Shown one piece after another: positions 25,201 through 37,300 of a DNA stretch of 64,000 bases (positions are counted from its first letter, which is position 1; each line of letters begins with the position of its first letter). This DNA is from Rhodamnia argentea. Its lineage: Eukaryota; Streptophyta; Magnoliopsida; Myrtales; Myrtaceae. Location: contig NC_063153.1 in the NCBI RefSeq assembly GCF_020921035.1, forward strand, positions 9,486,001 to 9,550,000. The letters are read 5' to 3'. The notes beneath the pieces were generated by a model, which saw only the letters and a program-made list of their open reading frames with translations, searched no databases and was not told where the DNA came from. The position numbers and the translations under genes are program-made.

Positions 25201-25869
25201 ATTGCAACTTCAAGGGATCTACGAATGGAGCGAGGATTAAAACTTGGCAGGTGATCATGGGCTCTACCTTAACCGAGAATGATGATAGATCTCAAGGAAG
25301 AACCAACCCGATTACATAGACCTCTTACGCTTCTTCTTTTGGCTCCCCGCTAACCTATTCATGCAGGGAGGTTCGGGATATGCCAAGAGCATTGTTTTCG
25401 ATAACATCACGCTCAACGCGGTGGACAATCCGATCATCATCGACCAATTTTATAGCATCAAAGCAGCTCAAGAGAATACGGTAATCTTCGCGAGGAAACT
25501 ACAAACGCCGTTGACTGTAACACAGCAAGCTAAAGAAAGAACAGTATACAATGTTCTTCGTTATTTACCGAGGCAGGAGCGCCTCTCGAGTAAAAGCTTC
25601 CACGACCCCGTTAACCATACGTGAGATTTCTGTTTATGCAGGCATCGAGCGTAGTGGTGAGCGACGTGACGTACACCAACTTTCAAGGGACTAGTGCTTC
25701 GGATCAAGCCATCATACTCAACTGTTCCGGCGTAGGTTGCTCGAAGATCACATTGGAAAACATTGACATCACATCGTCGACACCCGGAAAGACAGTCACC
25801 GCCTCATGCGAGAACGCCCATGGATCGGCTACATCGACCACACCTCCTATCCCTTGCTTGCTTAGGTAG
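22246..25869 (+). CDS. Polygalacturonase (GH28, exo-PG/pollen-type), probably damaged
   Basis: Exons read as 22246-22248 (ATG only), 22879-23016, 23135-23278, 23765-23914, 24421-24450, 24660-24867, about 24950-25031, 25142-25250, 25367-25480 and 25642-25869, about 401 residues in total. A signal-like N terminus (IYLVLFTALSTLLSHGIVAA) is followed by YNVANYGATGSG, then IDGTLVAP, NTDGIDI, a GDD motif, GPGHGISIGSLG and ARIKTW. These are the family's pectin-cleaving active-site blocks. The enzyme would be secreted and act on wall homogalacturonan. Several faults stand out. No AG acceptor precedes the GDD exon. A second, garbled GGTGATGAT copy lies 35 bases upstream. The usual GDDC reads GDDR, and the Cys pair expected after DQxY is missing (DQFYSIKAAQE). 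The catalytic Asp and His residues remain. It may be a recent pseudogene or use a non-canonical splice site. Confidence 0.7.
23651..23722. repeat. 36-bp tandem duplication in a polygalacturonase intron
   Basis: AGTCTTTTCCCTAT-GCCACC-type sequence of 36 bases occurs twice in a row with two differences, shortly before the acceptor at 23763-23764. Confidence 0.9.
23982..24349. mobile_element. Mutator-like miniature inverted-repeat element in a polygalacturonase intron
   Basis: The left end GGGCTAATTACATAAATAG and the reverse complement of the right end (GGGAAAATTACACAAATAG) match closely. Similarity continues inward through AACTTTGATCCAATATGCAATATG-type sequence, and each arm is built of about three short tandem units. 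The flanks are TAAGTTCAA (23973-23981) and TAAGTTTGA (24350-24358), a 9-base duplication with two mismatches, which is the length expected of Mutator-type elements. It has no coding capacity. Relatives lie near 29.4-29.7 and 33.7-34.0 kb. Confidence 0.75.
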
Positions 25870-26340
25870 TTGCCAAAGCACTTGAGCAAGTTGCGGTTTG
25901 CAAACACATGTAGACTTACGTCTTCATTAGTTTATGATGGTTCCGCCGATGTCTCCCCATTTTCTCAAGCAAATTTTCAGATTGAAATATTTATGAGAAT
26001 TCGAATCAGTTGATATAAGATGATGATGATGTTTATTTTCATGTCATTTTTAATAAATAAAAAAAAGGAAGGCTTTTGTCGATAAATCAAATTGACATAA
26101 ATGAGTCATAAGTAGTCTTGACGATTTGCGCGTATAATACGAAGTCTTGATACAGTATGTGGTGTGTACATAAGAGAAATTCACGTGGTCGATAACATTT
26201 CTACACCATTCAATTTGAAACATGTTATCTATAAACTTTGACGAAATTTTCGTTATAAACTCGCTTAATTCGTCGAATTCGTTATTTTCGCCACGAAGGA
26301 ATGAAATGTATGGCATATAGTCTGCCTCTTTCTTTTCAAA
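25870..26340. other. Downstream region of the polygalacturonase gene
   Basis: This is probably 3' untranslated and flanking sequence. AATAAATAAAAAAAA near 26050 could be a poly-A signal region. No other feature was seen. Confidence 0.4.
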
Positions 26341-26677
26341 CCAACCCTCGTCAGCCGTACTAAAAAAAGGGTAGCCGGCAAGTGGGACTTTGGCCGGCTA
26401 CTTTAAGGAAAACAAAACAAATATGTATACAAGGAAAAAAAGAAAAGAATAAATAAATAAATTCGAAAGGCATTAAAATTGTTAACGTTAGTGCCGGTCG
26501 TGCCACGAAGAAGATCCCTTCCACGTCAGCGGTTTCAGGCCAAAATTGGCGGAATGAACTCAATTGGCAAGACGTGAAAAAGGTTTAGGCGCTCAATTGG
26601 CCATATTAAAAAGTTTATGACCGAATTGGTAAAAGTGTAATAAATCTACGAATTTTTCGATAATTTTCCCCATTTGC
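26341..26677. mobile_element. Inverted-repeat element, related to the 4.5-kb copy
   Basis: The right end holds reversed phrases (GCTCAATTGGCCATATTAAAAAG, GACCGAATTGGTAAAAGTG, GATAATTTTCCCC) matching the arm type seen at 4545-4640. GCCGGC-rich sequence lies at 26370-26400. The left arm is poor. A retroposon has inserted directly beside it. Confidence 0.45.
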
Positions 26678-26690
26678 AATGGCCTAATGA

Positions 26691-27585
26691 ACAAACCTCC
26701 CCCCCCCCGCGGCAAAAAAAAAAAAAAGCTCTCCCCTAGGGTTTCTTTGCCTCTTCTGCCACCGTCGCCACCCTACTGAATGAGACCTCCTTGAGGGAGA
26801 GAGGGCACGCTCCCCTCCCCCCCAGCCTCTTCCGACGGCGCTCCTGTCCAACTCCCGTTTCGTCCCCCTCCCCCATCTTCAATTCTTATTTGTTTGTTTT
26901 TGTTCTTCTCTTTCTTCTCTATTTTTCAGGTTTCTTTGTCGATTTAGTGGATGACGCAATCGACATTTTCCAAGGAAGTGAGTTTTGAAGATCGAAGCGT
27001 GAGTATTTCGGAAGAACCTGCTCTTTCCGACTTTGGGTGCTTGCTCTAGATGGTCGAGCACTCCACAAGTAGTTAAGGTTTGTTTGTTGCTGTCTTGAGC
27101 AATTAGCTTATCTCAAATTGATTTTGTGATCAACTGCTATCTATTTTGTGGCCCTTCTATCCCAATCTAGAGCTAGATCTAGATCCGGGTATTCTTTTAT
27201 CCCGATCTAGAGATAGATTTGGGATTTACAAGACGTTTTTTGTGTTCCTTCGACATTTTGGTGTTGTTATGATCTTTATATGGTGATGGTGCTAGGACAT
27301 CGAACCTAAGCACGCACCGTCTCTTAGCAAAATCGTATTTACTGAAGAGGAATTTCTTGACGTGTGTTCATCACTGATGATGATGCGAGATTTGGTAATC
27401 AGCCTCCATATGGATTTTGATGCTACAACAGATCCGTCGAATGGGCCAGTCTCAACAAGCAAGTCGATTCACTTTTCAGATTTTTCTCGTTTTACTTGCT
27501 TTGTCAGATTCGGATTTTGTCTTGGGTTCATGTACTCCTTTTATCATATGAAATGAAAATTTTCATTTTGACCCAAAAAAAAAAA
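26691..27585 (+). mobile_element. Retroposon with poly-A tail and 13-bp target duplication
   Basis: The flanks AATGGCCTAATGA (26678-26690) and AATGGCCTAGTGA (27586-27598) agree at 12 of 13 positions. The insert begins in a C-rich and A-rich stretch, contains CCCTAGGGTTTC near 26740, and ends CATATGAAATGAAAAT...CCC plus about 12 A. That is the signature of target-primed reverse transcription, as used by L1-type LINEs. It shares some 600 bases with the copy at 14920-15630. Neither copy encodes a recognisable reverse transcriptase, so it is either 5'-truncated or a non-autonomous family. Confidence 0.75.
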
Positions 27586-27598
27586 AATGGCCTAGTGA

Positions 27599-28572
27599 TG
27601 GGTGGACTGCATATGACTAAAGTTCAAGGGTTACGGTGCTATGACTTTTAGCAAAAGTGGGATAAGTTTAAGGATAATTTGTGTCATTTTTACATATATG
27701 TATGGCAGTTAATTTTACAATTAACCACCACTTTCCAAAAGTCACCACTTAGTAGAAAGTACATTCAAGAGCACGTCAAGTGATTATAGATATGATTATA
27801 ATACTACACTTAGATAAGAATATATGCTCATAATTGAATTGGAGATCTCTACATATGTTTTAACAAAACATGTATAAACTTATGTAAATGTATCAGGGTG
27901 TAGGAAAGATTCAGGTCCATCCACATGCTTTTCCTCATGATTACAACATTTTGGGAAAAGGAAAATTGTTGAGTCTGATTCATCAGTTTGACTGGTGAAT
28001 TAAGTTCAATCAACTACAACAAAGAGAGCTTTCTTTCGCGCGCCGCTTATTCTTAAGCTCTTGATTGGCTACTCAGTCTTAAACACATTGAGATCCCGTC
28101 GCTCGACCACCATTGAAAGAAAATAGACAAACAGTTTGTGTTTGCACCGAGCGCGCGGCTATACTAAGTCACCAGACGGCACGAAATGAATGTGGCAAAG
28201 ATTTGCTTCGGCGCTTTCGCAAAGGCGCGATCGGAAGATACTCGTAAAAGGGAAGAGTTGGAGTTGCCGAGTTTTCTTGCTCGACTGAAATGCACTTGCC
28301 TGACCAAAGAATAATAATAGTTTTCGAAAAGGAAGGACTACGATTATCATCTTATGAAATGGGATTAGCTTTAGTGGAAATTTAGGCATGCCCTACGAAC
28401 AAAGTCTTGAATGTTCACCTACTAAGCTTTGGGAGCCAAAACCGAACACGACCTCCACCTACTGAACCTTCGACCCGGCATTCTACCCTTGTCGAATCAA
28501 AACGTGCAAAAGGAGAAGAAGTCACTAAATGCATGGGGACAAAAAGAAGAATAGAAGAAACAAAAGGAAGCA
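27599..28572. other. Intergenic, nothing recognised
   Basis: AT-rich to about 28000, then more balanced sequence up to the tRNA gene. No gene could be supported. Confidence 0.5.
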
Positions 28573-28644
28573 TGCGTCTGCCGGGAGTCGAACCCGGGTC
28601 TATTGCTTGGAAGGCAATTATCCTAACCGTTGGACTACAAACGC
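28573..28644 (-). tRNA. tRNA-Gly (UCC anticodon)
   Basis: On the minus strand the 72 bases run from GCGTTTGTAGTCCAACGG to CCGGCAGACGCA. The ends pair as a 7-bp acceptor stem, the D arm reads TAGTCCAACGGTTAGGATA, and the anticodon loop is CTTCCAA with anticodon TCC. The T arm GGGTTCGACTC contains the B box. There is no intron, and CCA is not encoded, as usual for nuclear tRNAs. A T-rich stretch does not follow closely, so the terminator is not obvious. Confidence 0.96.
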
Positions 28645-29370
28645 CCGTTGTTGGCGGCAAAATGCAGAAAAATTAACTTAACATGACTATGACAGAAGTT
28701 AGTTGCCGACATGCACATGCAGGGAATATGCCTGCAAAAGATACGTTGCCTTTGTGCAATTATTATTGTCCTTTCTTGTGTTTCAAAAGACTTGCCGACC
28801 GGTCAGCGCAACTTAGGTTTTTGCTTTATTTGAGAGTAGCACCAGCCAATCAACCATCATCTCTCCTTCCTAGGTTGCTTCATTCAGGAGTGGTGTATTC
28901 TTTCTCAAGATCTATAGTTGAACTCCGAACCTAGTATCACTATGACTCCGTTTGTTTTACGAAAAATGGATTAGCTGAAAAATATTCTCTTAAAAATGAT
29001 GACCCATATCGCCAGAAATAATTAGTTAATGAAAGAAAGTTTCATTGTGGACAATAATTTATGTCTAAATATGTTAGTGAACGATGAAAAAATTTTCCAT
29101 TCGTTCATTTTTCTAAGCGATATGAACGATCATTTTTTTAAATTTTTTTTTAAATCGTTCATATTCCGCAAGACAACAAAGCTTAAATTAAAATTTCTCC
29201 CTCTTTTTGAAAGCCCCAAATTTTAAAAAAAAAATTGCCAATAATAATTTTCTGTGCATAAAATGTACTAACCTGTGGTTCTCAAGGGGAAAACGAAGCA
29301 AGATATGTGATTTAGTCATGACTCGGGCCTACAAGCGAAAAGATCATATGCATTGCCAAAATACAAAAGC
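28645..29370. other. Intergenic, nothing recognised
   Basis: AT-rich non-coding sequence with poly-A and poly-T runs. Confidence 0.5.
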
Positions 29371-29690
29371 AACTTTTACAATTGTGAAAATGGCACATAT
29401 AATTCTTAAACTTTTAATTTATTAAGTGTGATTCATGAATTTTTGGAACATTTTTATTGTGGTCCCTAAACTAGTAAATCTAATGACTAGATTGAATAGA
29501 AGGACATGATAGTCCAAGATCCAGATTGAACATTTACTACATGTTCGGAGACAACATTGAACAAAATTACAAATTCATAAACGAACATTGCACATCGAGC
29601 AAATGCTCTCAGAGACGACGTCGAATAAATTAAAAGTTTGGAGAGTAAAATCAAAATTCCGAGACCATTTTCATAACTATCCCCGTTTGT
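29371..29690. mobile_element. Decayed miniature inverted-repeat element
   Basis: The left part has AATTCTTAAACTTTTAATTTATTAAGTGTGATTC, and the right part has the inverse (CGAATAAATTAAAAGTTTGGAGAG). Both match the unit wording of the element at 23982-24349. It is more diverged and its boundaries are uncertain. Confidence 0.5.
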
Positions 29691-30100
29691 GATTCCCACC
29701 AAAAACTCAACTAAACTCCCCGTGATTGGCACCAACTGCAGACAAACAGAGAACCTGGGAAAAGCAATTCGAAACCACACGCATGGGCCGTAGGGCCCCA
29801 AACATCGCCATCCTTAAACAAACCTCTGTCTGAAAAGCCCAATTCCTCCAGACACACACCTTTTCATATTCCCAAAAAATAAATCAAAAAGGAAAAAAAA
29901 AAAAAAAGGAAAATTGTTTCATCGTCTTCTCTCTTTCTCTCCGAAAACTCTCAGATCTCCACTTCCCCCATTTCGACAGCTGAATCTGGTTCTGACCCTT
30001 TCCTCTCAAACCTACGCCCCGGCCCCCTGCTTATCCTGCGCACACCCCCCAACCTCCCCCTCCTCCTCCTCTACCAAGTCCTCCTCCTTCGCTAGCCGAG
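29691..30100 (+). promoter_or_regulatory. Promoter and 5' leader of the nucleotide-sugar transporter gene
   Basis: Sequence becomes CT-rich from about 29920 to 30090 (TCTCTCTTTCTCTCC and CCCTCCTCCTCCTC runs), typical of a plant 5' untranslated region. The ATG context AGCCGAGATGGGC supports the start at 30101. No clear TATA box was found. Confidence 0.45.
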
Positions 30101-31162
30101 ATGGGCAAGGGCGGTTCTGGTTCGGGGTCGCTGAGCGACGGCGTGGTGAAGAAGATCCTGCTCTCCTACACCTACGTGGCCATCTGGATCTTCCTCTCCT
30201 TCACCGTCATCGTCTACAACAAGTACATCCTCGACCGGAAGCTCTACAACTGGCCCTTCCCGATCTCCCTCACCATGATCCACATGTCCTTCTGCGCCAC
30301 CCTCGCCTTCCTCCTCGTCAATGTCTTCAAGCTCGTCGAGCCCGTCACCATGTCCCGCGAGCTCTACCTCTCCTCCGTCGTCCCGATCGGAGCCTTGTAC
30401 TCTATCTCTCTCTGGCTCTCTAATTCCGCCTACATTTACCTGTCCGTGTCTTTCATTCAAATGTTGAAGGCCCTCATGCCTGTCGCCGTGTACTCGATCG
30501 GGGTCTTGCTTAAAAAAGAGAACTTCAAGACCGACACTATGGTGAACATGCTGTCGATCTCGTTCGGGGTGGCCATCGCGGCCTACGGGGAGGCCAAGTT
30601 CGATACCTGGGGCGTGATTCTCCAACTGGGTGCTGTCGCGTTCGAGGCCACGAGACTGGTCATGATCCAAATCTTGCTCACTTCGAAGGGAATCCAGCTG
30701 AATCCGATCACCTCGCTGTATTACGTCGCGCCCTGCTGCTTGGCGTTCCTGTTCGTGCCGTGGATCTTCGTGGAGTACCCCGTCCTGAAGGAGACCTCGA
30801 GCTTCCACTTCGATTTCGTGATCTTTGGGACCAACTCGTTGTGCGCTTTTGCTTTGAATCTGGCTGTGTTCTTGCTTGTCGGGAAGACCTCGGCCTTGAC
30901 GATGAATGTGGCAGGGGTCGTGAAGGATTGGTTGCTGATCGCCTTCTCTTGGTCAGTCATTAAGGACACCGTGACGCCCGTGAATCTGTTTGGTTACGGG
31001 CTGGCATTCTTGGGCGTGGGGTATTATAATCATGCGAAACTGCAGGCTTTAAAGGCGAAGGAAGCACAGAAGAAGGCTTCGCAAGCGGATGAGGAGGCGG
31101 GAAGGTTGCTGGAGCAGAGGGATGGAGATGGAATGAGGGAGAAAAGAGATTCGCAAGCCTAA
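30101..31162 (+). CDS. Nucleotide-sugar / triose-phosphate translocator family transporter (At2g25520/At4g32390 type)
   Basis: A single uninterrupted frame of 353 residues with no intron. It starts [18 protein letters not shown] and has about ten hydrophobic spans. Strong landmarks are [11 protein letters not shown] near residue 37, [62 protein letters not shown] near residue 270 and a Lys/Ala-rich cytosolic tail. These mark the KVAG-type plant group. Arabidopsis relatives include Golgi carriers of UDP-arabinofuranose (UAfT group), so import of a UDP-sugar for glycan synthesis is likely but not proven here. Codons are strongly GC-rich at third positions in the 5' half. Together with the AFG1-like gene downstream it repeats the At2g25520-At2g25530 gene pair. 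Confidence 0.93.
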   Translation: MGKGGSGSGSLSDGVVKKILLSYTYVAIWIFLSFTVIVYNKYILDRKLYNWPFPISLTMIHMSFCATLAFLLVNVFKLVEPVTMSRELYLSSVVPIGALYSISLWLSNSAYIYLSVSFIQMLKALMPVAVYSIGVLLKKENFKTDTMVNMLSISFGVAIAAYGEAKFDTWGVILQLGAVAFEATRLVMIQILLTSKGIQLNPITSLYYVAPCCLAFLFVPWIFVEYPVLKETSSFHFDFVIFGTNSLCAFALNLAVFLLVGKTSALTMNVAGVVKDWLLIAFSWSVIKDTVTPVNLFGYGLAFLGVGYYNHAKLQALKAKEAQKKASQADEEAGRLLEQRDGDGMREKRDSQA

Positions 31163-33180
31163 TTTTTGATCGAATTTAGAGGATAGTTGAATATTGAGTC
31201 GAGTATGGAAATAAGTTATCAGGGAGTCTTGGAGGATACAATTGGTTAGGAGGAAGGGCAAGTGAATTGAGTGTCATGTCTCTCAATTTCCATTTGCACC
31301 ATTTGGTATGTGGCATTTACGTTGTTGTCCGTGTCATCTGCTCGTTAATGATGTCTTGTACTTGTGGCAGGGTCAAGATTCATGTCTATTGCTTTGATGT
31401 GGTTATGTGCTTTACTTGAGTTGAAGAATCTCAATGGCCTGCTAGATTTCCCAGTTTCCCCTTTTGTTCTTCATACTAGCATTGTAGCGACTTTTACTTA
31501 TTGAGTTCAGTGCTTATTGACTCTTATGAATTTTCTATGTATGCGATTTCTTTTGTTAAGTTTCTGGATTTGGGATATATATTGTGTCTTTGATTTCACT
31601 GTCCTTGACTCTTACTTGAACCCCGTGAGATATGCATATGTATGTCATTGTTGGTACTTTTTGAAGGTCAAGCCTTTACGGATTATCCGTAACTGATTGT
31701 CACTGGTTGTTGCAGACACTAACCTAGGCACACTTTTAACTCCTGGTGATGGTAGATATCATCAGTTTAACATTATGAATCCACCAGTTTTGTGACCATT
31801 CTTCCTTTGCTTTCCCTATAATTTTCATGAATAATGAGATGCATATTTTGTTAGGAGATCTGTGATCGCTACGTGGGTGAGTAGATTTCACTCATTTGCA
31901 TTGACATATGATGGAGGAAAGGAATTTGGCTATCATTTCACATTCATTCTGCACTTTCCTGTAGGTATATTGAACTAAGATATAGTATGGAGTTTAAGTT
32001 CAAAATGTGAGTGTGCGAAAATAAAAGCTGCCCCTGAGACTTGGCAAATGATTTAACTGGCACCCTTCTAGCATGTGGAGCAATGCTTGACCAGCCTGAA
32101 TTATCTGTACGTCAAGTCTCGGTTTGGCAGAATTCAACTTAGAGCAGATCATTCTCCATGAAAACTTCCTTTTTGTGTAAGTTTGTTCTATAGTTCACGT
32201 TCCTTGTCTTAGCAGGGATATGGATTCTCAAGAGGTAAATTAGCAGATCATGACCTATCATCCAAAAACTGACATTGGTTGCTGAGAAGTCGCTACTAAG
32301 ATTTTCATGTCAACGCGGATGAAGTCTCATCTAATGATCTCAAATGCATAGCGTTCTAAATTTGCAGCCTCATTGGTGGATGAGAATGAGATGTAGTAAG
32401 TAGCTTGTGCTTGTGCAATATGCATTGTTTTGATGGACTGTTGTGAGCTCCTAACTTTCGAGCTCCTAACTTTCGATCATCTGAGTAGTGCAGTTCATAT
32501 GTAGCAAAAACTAGAGGGAACTGCATCAAGCTCAATGTGGCAAATGAATCTCTGTTAAAGCATGTGTCTGCTTTTCACGACCTGCAAACTTTGTTGCCCT
32601 ACCTTGATGTTTGGATCCTTCATTTATCTGCCCTTGGTCAAACGGAATGAGTTCTTTATCGGCTCGACAGTGGATCAAATCGAAGACAATGTGAATGTTG
32701 TTGTGTTGTGTGTTGCGGTTTGTCTATTCCTTCAGGTCAGCGGCAAACTAAAGAGCAAGTCTCGAACTGGTGCAGAGTTCTCTAAACGTGATGATTCTTG
32801 CCTTCGAATCCCATCCTCAAAGAGGAGAGTGCATTTGTTGGTACCTCTTTCTACGGTGGATTATTCTCTCGTCTCAATAAATTCAACTTTTAAGACTGTT
32901 GCTGCATGGGGACATTTATAGAATTTTAATTTGGCAAAGGAATTTCTTCAAATAAGCAAAGTGAATATTTTTTTTTTTTGGTAAATAAAATGAGCATTTA
33001 TTTGTTTTATTAACTTTCCTTGTGACAAAAAAGTTACCGAGCATTGTAGAAAATAAAACTTGACAATTCACTTTGTAAAGTCGATTGATCCAACAACCTA
33101 TTATTCCTTTCCTTTGCTTGAGATCTAAATATAACGATCTATGTTGTTCTGTTAAAGTATTGTGATTAAGATTATACCTC
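31163..33180. other. Transporter 3' region and intergenic sequence
   Basis: The first few hundred bases are probably 3' untranslated sequence. Beyond that I see only short frames without family features. A 16-base direct repeat (GAGCTCCTAACTTTCG) occurs twice near 32447-32478. Confidence 0.45.
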
Positions 33181-33233
33181 AATGACACTTAAAGTTTTTA
33201 AAGTCATCACAATGGAGCATTCTATCACGGGCC

Positions 33234-33326
33234 GATACTTGAGGGTAGGGTCTATCCGAGGATCGCTAGAGTACCTAGTGATAGATACTTGAGGGTAGGG
33301 TCGATCCAAGGATCGCTAGAGTACCT
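33234..33326. repeat. 50-bp tandem repeat (about 1.9 copies)
   Basis: GATACTTGAGGGTAGGGTC...GATCGCTAGAGTACCT occurs at 33234 and again at 33284 with a few differences. The surrounding 33180-33700 stretch has no gene and could be a retrotransposon remnant. Confidence 0.85.
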
Positions 33327-33700
33327 GAGGTGTAGAGAGAGAGTTTTAGAGAGAAGCTTTGGGAGGAATGCTTTTGTATTTCTTTATAGATTCTCTCTCG
33401 AATGATCAAATAAAGGGAGGAACACCTCTTTATATGATAGTGGACCTTGCATTACAATCGTTGGTCGTATCTCGATCCAATGGCTAATATCGCATCTTCC
33501 CATCTAACTAAGAACAGTCATTAAATAGGAAAATTCTAGAATATGGGACAATTATCATATCGGCCACCCCTTGAGAATAAATAACTCTAGAAAACCAAGA
33601 TGCCTAGACACTTCAAGTCCGGAGGTTTTTCTCGGCCATATGATCGACCGGTTGCATCACAAAAACCTCGGCACATGACAATTCACTAATGTGAATGACA

Positions 33701-34020
33701 AAAATTATAAAATAATCACACAAATGGTGCATAAGGTTGGGCTCAATGTGTAATGTCGTCCTCAAAATTTTAATTTATTTAATATGATTCTCTAACTTCA
33801 ACTCAATGTACGATGTTGTTCCTGCACTTTTAATTTACTTAACGTGATCCTTCAACAATTACCAAAAAGTTCATGGATCATGTTAAATAAGTTAAAAATT
33901 TAGGGATGATATTGTGCTTTAAGTTAAAGTTCAAGGATCAAGTTAAATAAATTAAAAGTTCGGGAACGATATCGTATATTAATTCAAAATTTATGGATCA
34001 TTTGTATAATTTTTTTCAAA
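33701..34020. mobile_element. Miniature inverted-repeat element, same family as 23982-24349
   Basis: The arms are units such as GGGCTCAATGTGTAATGTCGTCC and TTTTAATTTATTTAATATGATTC on the left, and TAAATAAATTAAAAGTTCGGGAACGATATCG on the right in reverse. The inner ends meet near 33850 (TCAACAATTACCAAAAAGTTCATGG). There is no coding content. It lies about 340 bases upstream of the AFG1-like start codon, so it may border that promoter. Confidence 0.65.
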
Positions 34021-34356
34021 TATATATGAGTGTCAAATTTTTTCGTCTTAATTTAATATTATTTATTGCCAAAGGGGTGCTAAATTTGAGTACTCTTCCA
34101 GTGAAACACGGTTTCCACTCGCGAAGTCTCGTTGACGGTCAAAATCCATCCACGTCACTCTTTTCGAACTCAGTCCCAAAAAAAAAACCCACAAAAAGCC
34201 AAGGCACTTTCTGACGTGGCACGTCCAACAGGCCGCCACGTCTAACATCTCCCGCCTCCTATTCCTCCTTTCTCTGCTCTGCACTTCTCCAACTGCAGGA
34301 AAGACATCGAAACGAAGCGAAAGAGCCCTCATCGATCGTTCATCGACCGCAGAGAT

Positions 34357-37300
34357 ATGAATCACCAAGTTGTCATGAGACGAGCTCGCTCAATCGCTCC
34401 TGCTCTCTCTCCGTGGCCTCCTCGCCGTGGCGCCGTCGACGACGCTGTTCGCTTTCGCTTCTGTCGCAGCCTCTCCGGTTCCGCTCCTCCGAATCGTCCA
34501 GGTCATCCCCCCCCCCTCTCTCTCTCTCTGAATGCTTAGCCTCCGGCATTCTAGGATTCCTTGATTTCGGTTCTCTGGTGAGTGGTGACTGCCTCGGACC
34601 TCAGTCTCTGTTAACTCACCGAGCAAATGGTCGGTGCGAGGTTCATGTTTCGTTGACATCTTTCCCGGGCATTGATCAATGATGCGATAAACTCATAAGC
34701 TGAAGCTGGATTTTACGACAAATTTTGATGTGCGGACAACCGAGTGTTCTGTAATTCATAGGCGCGCCTAATGTAGGATTATATCCGTGATGCCAATTCG
34801 AGCTTTTTCTGGCGCAAGTCTAGATTTTTGACTGCGTCATTTATGTCTTGAACAGGAAGGCTACAGATAATTGATGTCATCAATTATTTCTAGCTGGTAA
34901 TTATAAGTAATAGCCACTTGAGAAATTCGACAATCAACCGAAGAAATATGATCGGATTGTGCTCCGATGGTGGACTTATTCCAGTCTTTGAGCTAGTATT
35001 TATCTTCAATGTGTGGTCCACATTGGGCAAATGTTAAGGTGAAAGATAGGTTGTCCTAAAGCACCTTCTTGTAGGTGTCCTGTCTGGCATTGTACTCAGT
35101 GAATGGTATGTGCATCTATGTTAAGTTGTTTAGAGAACCCAACTCTTGGTTCTGAAAGTAAAACCCATTTTCAGGGCCACTCAAACAATACAAGGAACTC
35201 ATCAAGCAGGGAAAGCTGCAGCATGATCCTTACCAGGAAACCGTAGCTCTTGAATTGGAAAATCTACTCGAGCGGCTGGAACAGTATGAGAAAGATATGG
35301 AAGAATATCATGTATCACATTGCATTTGCATTGTTCAATTCATTATTCAATTTGGTAATCTTCTTTAAGGAACTCAAATATGTTACTTATATTTCACTTC
35401 CTGATGGTTTATCTTTTTTCTATGCAGATGAAACTAGCTGATTGGGAGAACAAGAGGGAGGATAAACGCCGCAGGATTTTGATGGAAGAAGCAGAGATGA
35501 AGCAGCATGGAAATGTATGGTCATCAGTCAGCAAGCAGAGAAATAAGCTTGTTGAGAAATGGATGTTTCGGTAGGCCCACTCTAAATGCATTTGAAAAAA
35601 AATTCTGCACTTCAAATATGGTATTTTTTTTCCATGGTTCTTTTCTTGATATTGCTATGAATTTGTAGGCTTTGACGTGGACATAATTTTTGCAATTATT
35701 TATTGATATGAAGCAGGTTACTTTATAGGGATCTTTCTTCTTATTTGACAGATCTCCTATGCAGGATGTCATGGAAGTGCAACTACTCTAGACGTACTTA
35801 TTTTATATATCAACGGCATATTGATCAATCACAAGATATGCTATCGGCTCACCTCATGTGTTACATTTGCTCCTAGTTCTAATTTCTTGGATGATGTCCT
35901 CCCCACTTGCTCTACATTATAAAACTATTGATATTTCTGGAAATAATGCTTCCTAACTCTCATGATAACGCTATTTCACTGGAACTTGACTTCAATTCGC
36001 ACTTCCTTATTTGTTTAATATCACAGATTTCCATAGAGAAATGCATGGATGATAAAGGTCGATGTCTGCTGGCTGCATTGATTTAAGAGGCATGTTTTCC
36101 AATCTTTTCTGCTTTATCAGGAAAGGACCTGAAAACATAGAGCCAGGAGTTGGAAAATGGGTCTCATATCTCAACAGAGAGAGGCAATTGGACTCAGTTG
36201 TTGGTCAGCGTCCTACTGCACCTCCTGCTCCAAGAGGACTTTACCTGTATGGCAATGTGGGCAGTGGTACGTTAGTAAATTTTGCCCTCACAGGAAGAGA
36301 CATGCAGCATAGTTCACTCATTTCCTTGCAGCAGTATAATCACTTAGATTGATTTTCCAATAGGGTTTAGTTGTTCATATCAGCAAAAGAAAAACTTTAC
36401 ACTGGAGTAATTGTCTTCTTACTTACTTTGTACTGCCCAGTTGTTACTTGTAGACCATTAAATTTATTGATAATTATGGTAAAATTGTAGGGAAGACAAT
36501 GCTTATGGACATGTTTTATAGCGCTACCGATGGGATTATTAAGCATAGAAGACGTTATCACTTTCATGAGGTAAATCTTTTCTTCAATGTCTTGAAACTA
36601 TCCCCTTGTTGCAAGCGGTGCTATTGTGTATTCTAAGATTTTGTGGGATCACCACCAACTGTTCTAAAAGCTTAAGCTGGTAAATGAAGGCGCAATTTAA
36701 TATTTATATATCCTAACACTCCCCCTCATGCTTAGTCTGGCTTTTTTGCCTAGTACTAAACGCGGAAATATTTAATTGGGGAGACAAATACGGACCTGGA
36801 AAGATTTGAACTCGGGACCTTATGCTCTAATATCATGTGAGATTTTGTGAGATCACTGCCAACTATTCTAAAAGTTTAAGCTGGTTTAATAGTTATATAT
36901 TCTAAGATGTACGTCTTTTTAGACATTCTTTTTCTAAGCACTTTCCTGAGCTTGTGATGTTGCCTTTCTGGTTTATGTAGGCAATGCTTGAGATTAATGC
37001 ACGCATGCATCAGATTTGGAAGAAACAAGTAGAGGACAAGTCTTTGCAGTCAAGTATCTCTAGCTGGATTATGAATCTCCCCTTTGATTCAAAAGTTAAG
37101 GAATGGTTGGCTGCAGAAGAAAGGTACAAGCAAGAGGTACAGATGAAGAACATCCTACCAGCGGTGGCAGACATGTTTCTCATAGATCAAAGAGAGGATC
37201 ATAGAGGAGCCAGTGTTCTTTGCTTCGATGAGATACAGGTAAACGCACTTGTGCTGTGTCCTAATTTGGTCATTACTCTTGTATAGATGCTACCTTGATT

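Noticed and set aside
26341-27598. Reading the whole interval as one transposon
   Set aside because: The 13-base duplication places a separate retroposon boundary at 26690/26691, so two elements lie next to each other.
30092-30808. A 238-residue open frame on the minus strand inside the transporter gene
   Set aside because: It lies wholly antisense to a strongly conserved transporter. The lack of stops comes from GC-rich third codon positions of the real gene.
32562-32921. A 119-residue open frame downstream of the transporter
   Set aside because: It has no recognisable motif, no clear promoter, and AT-rich flanks. It is probably chance.
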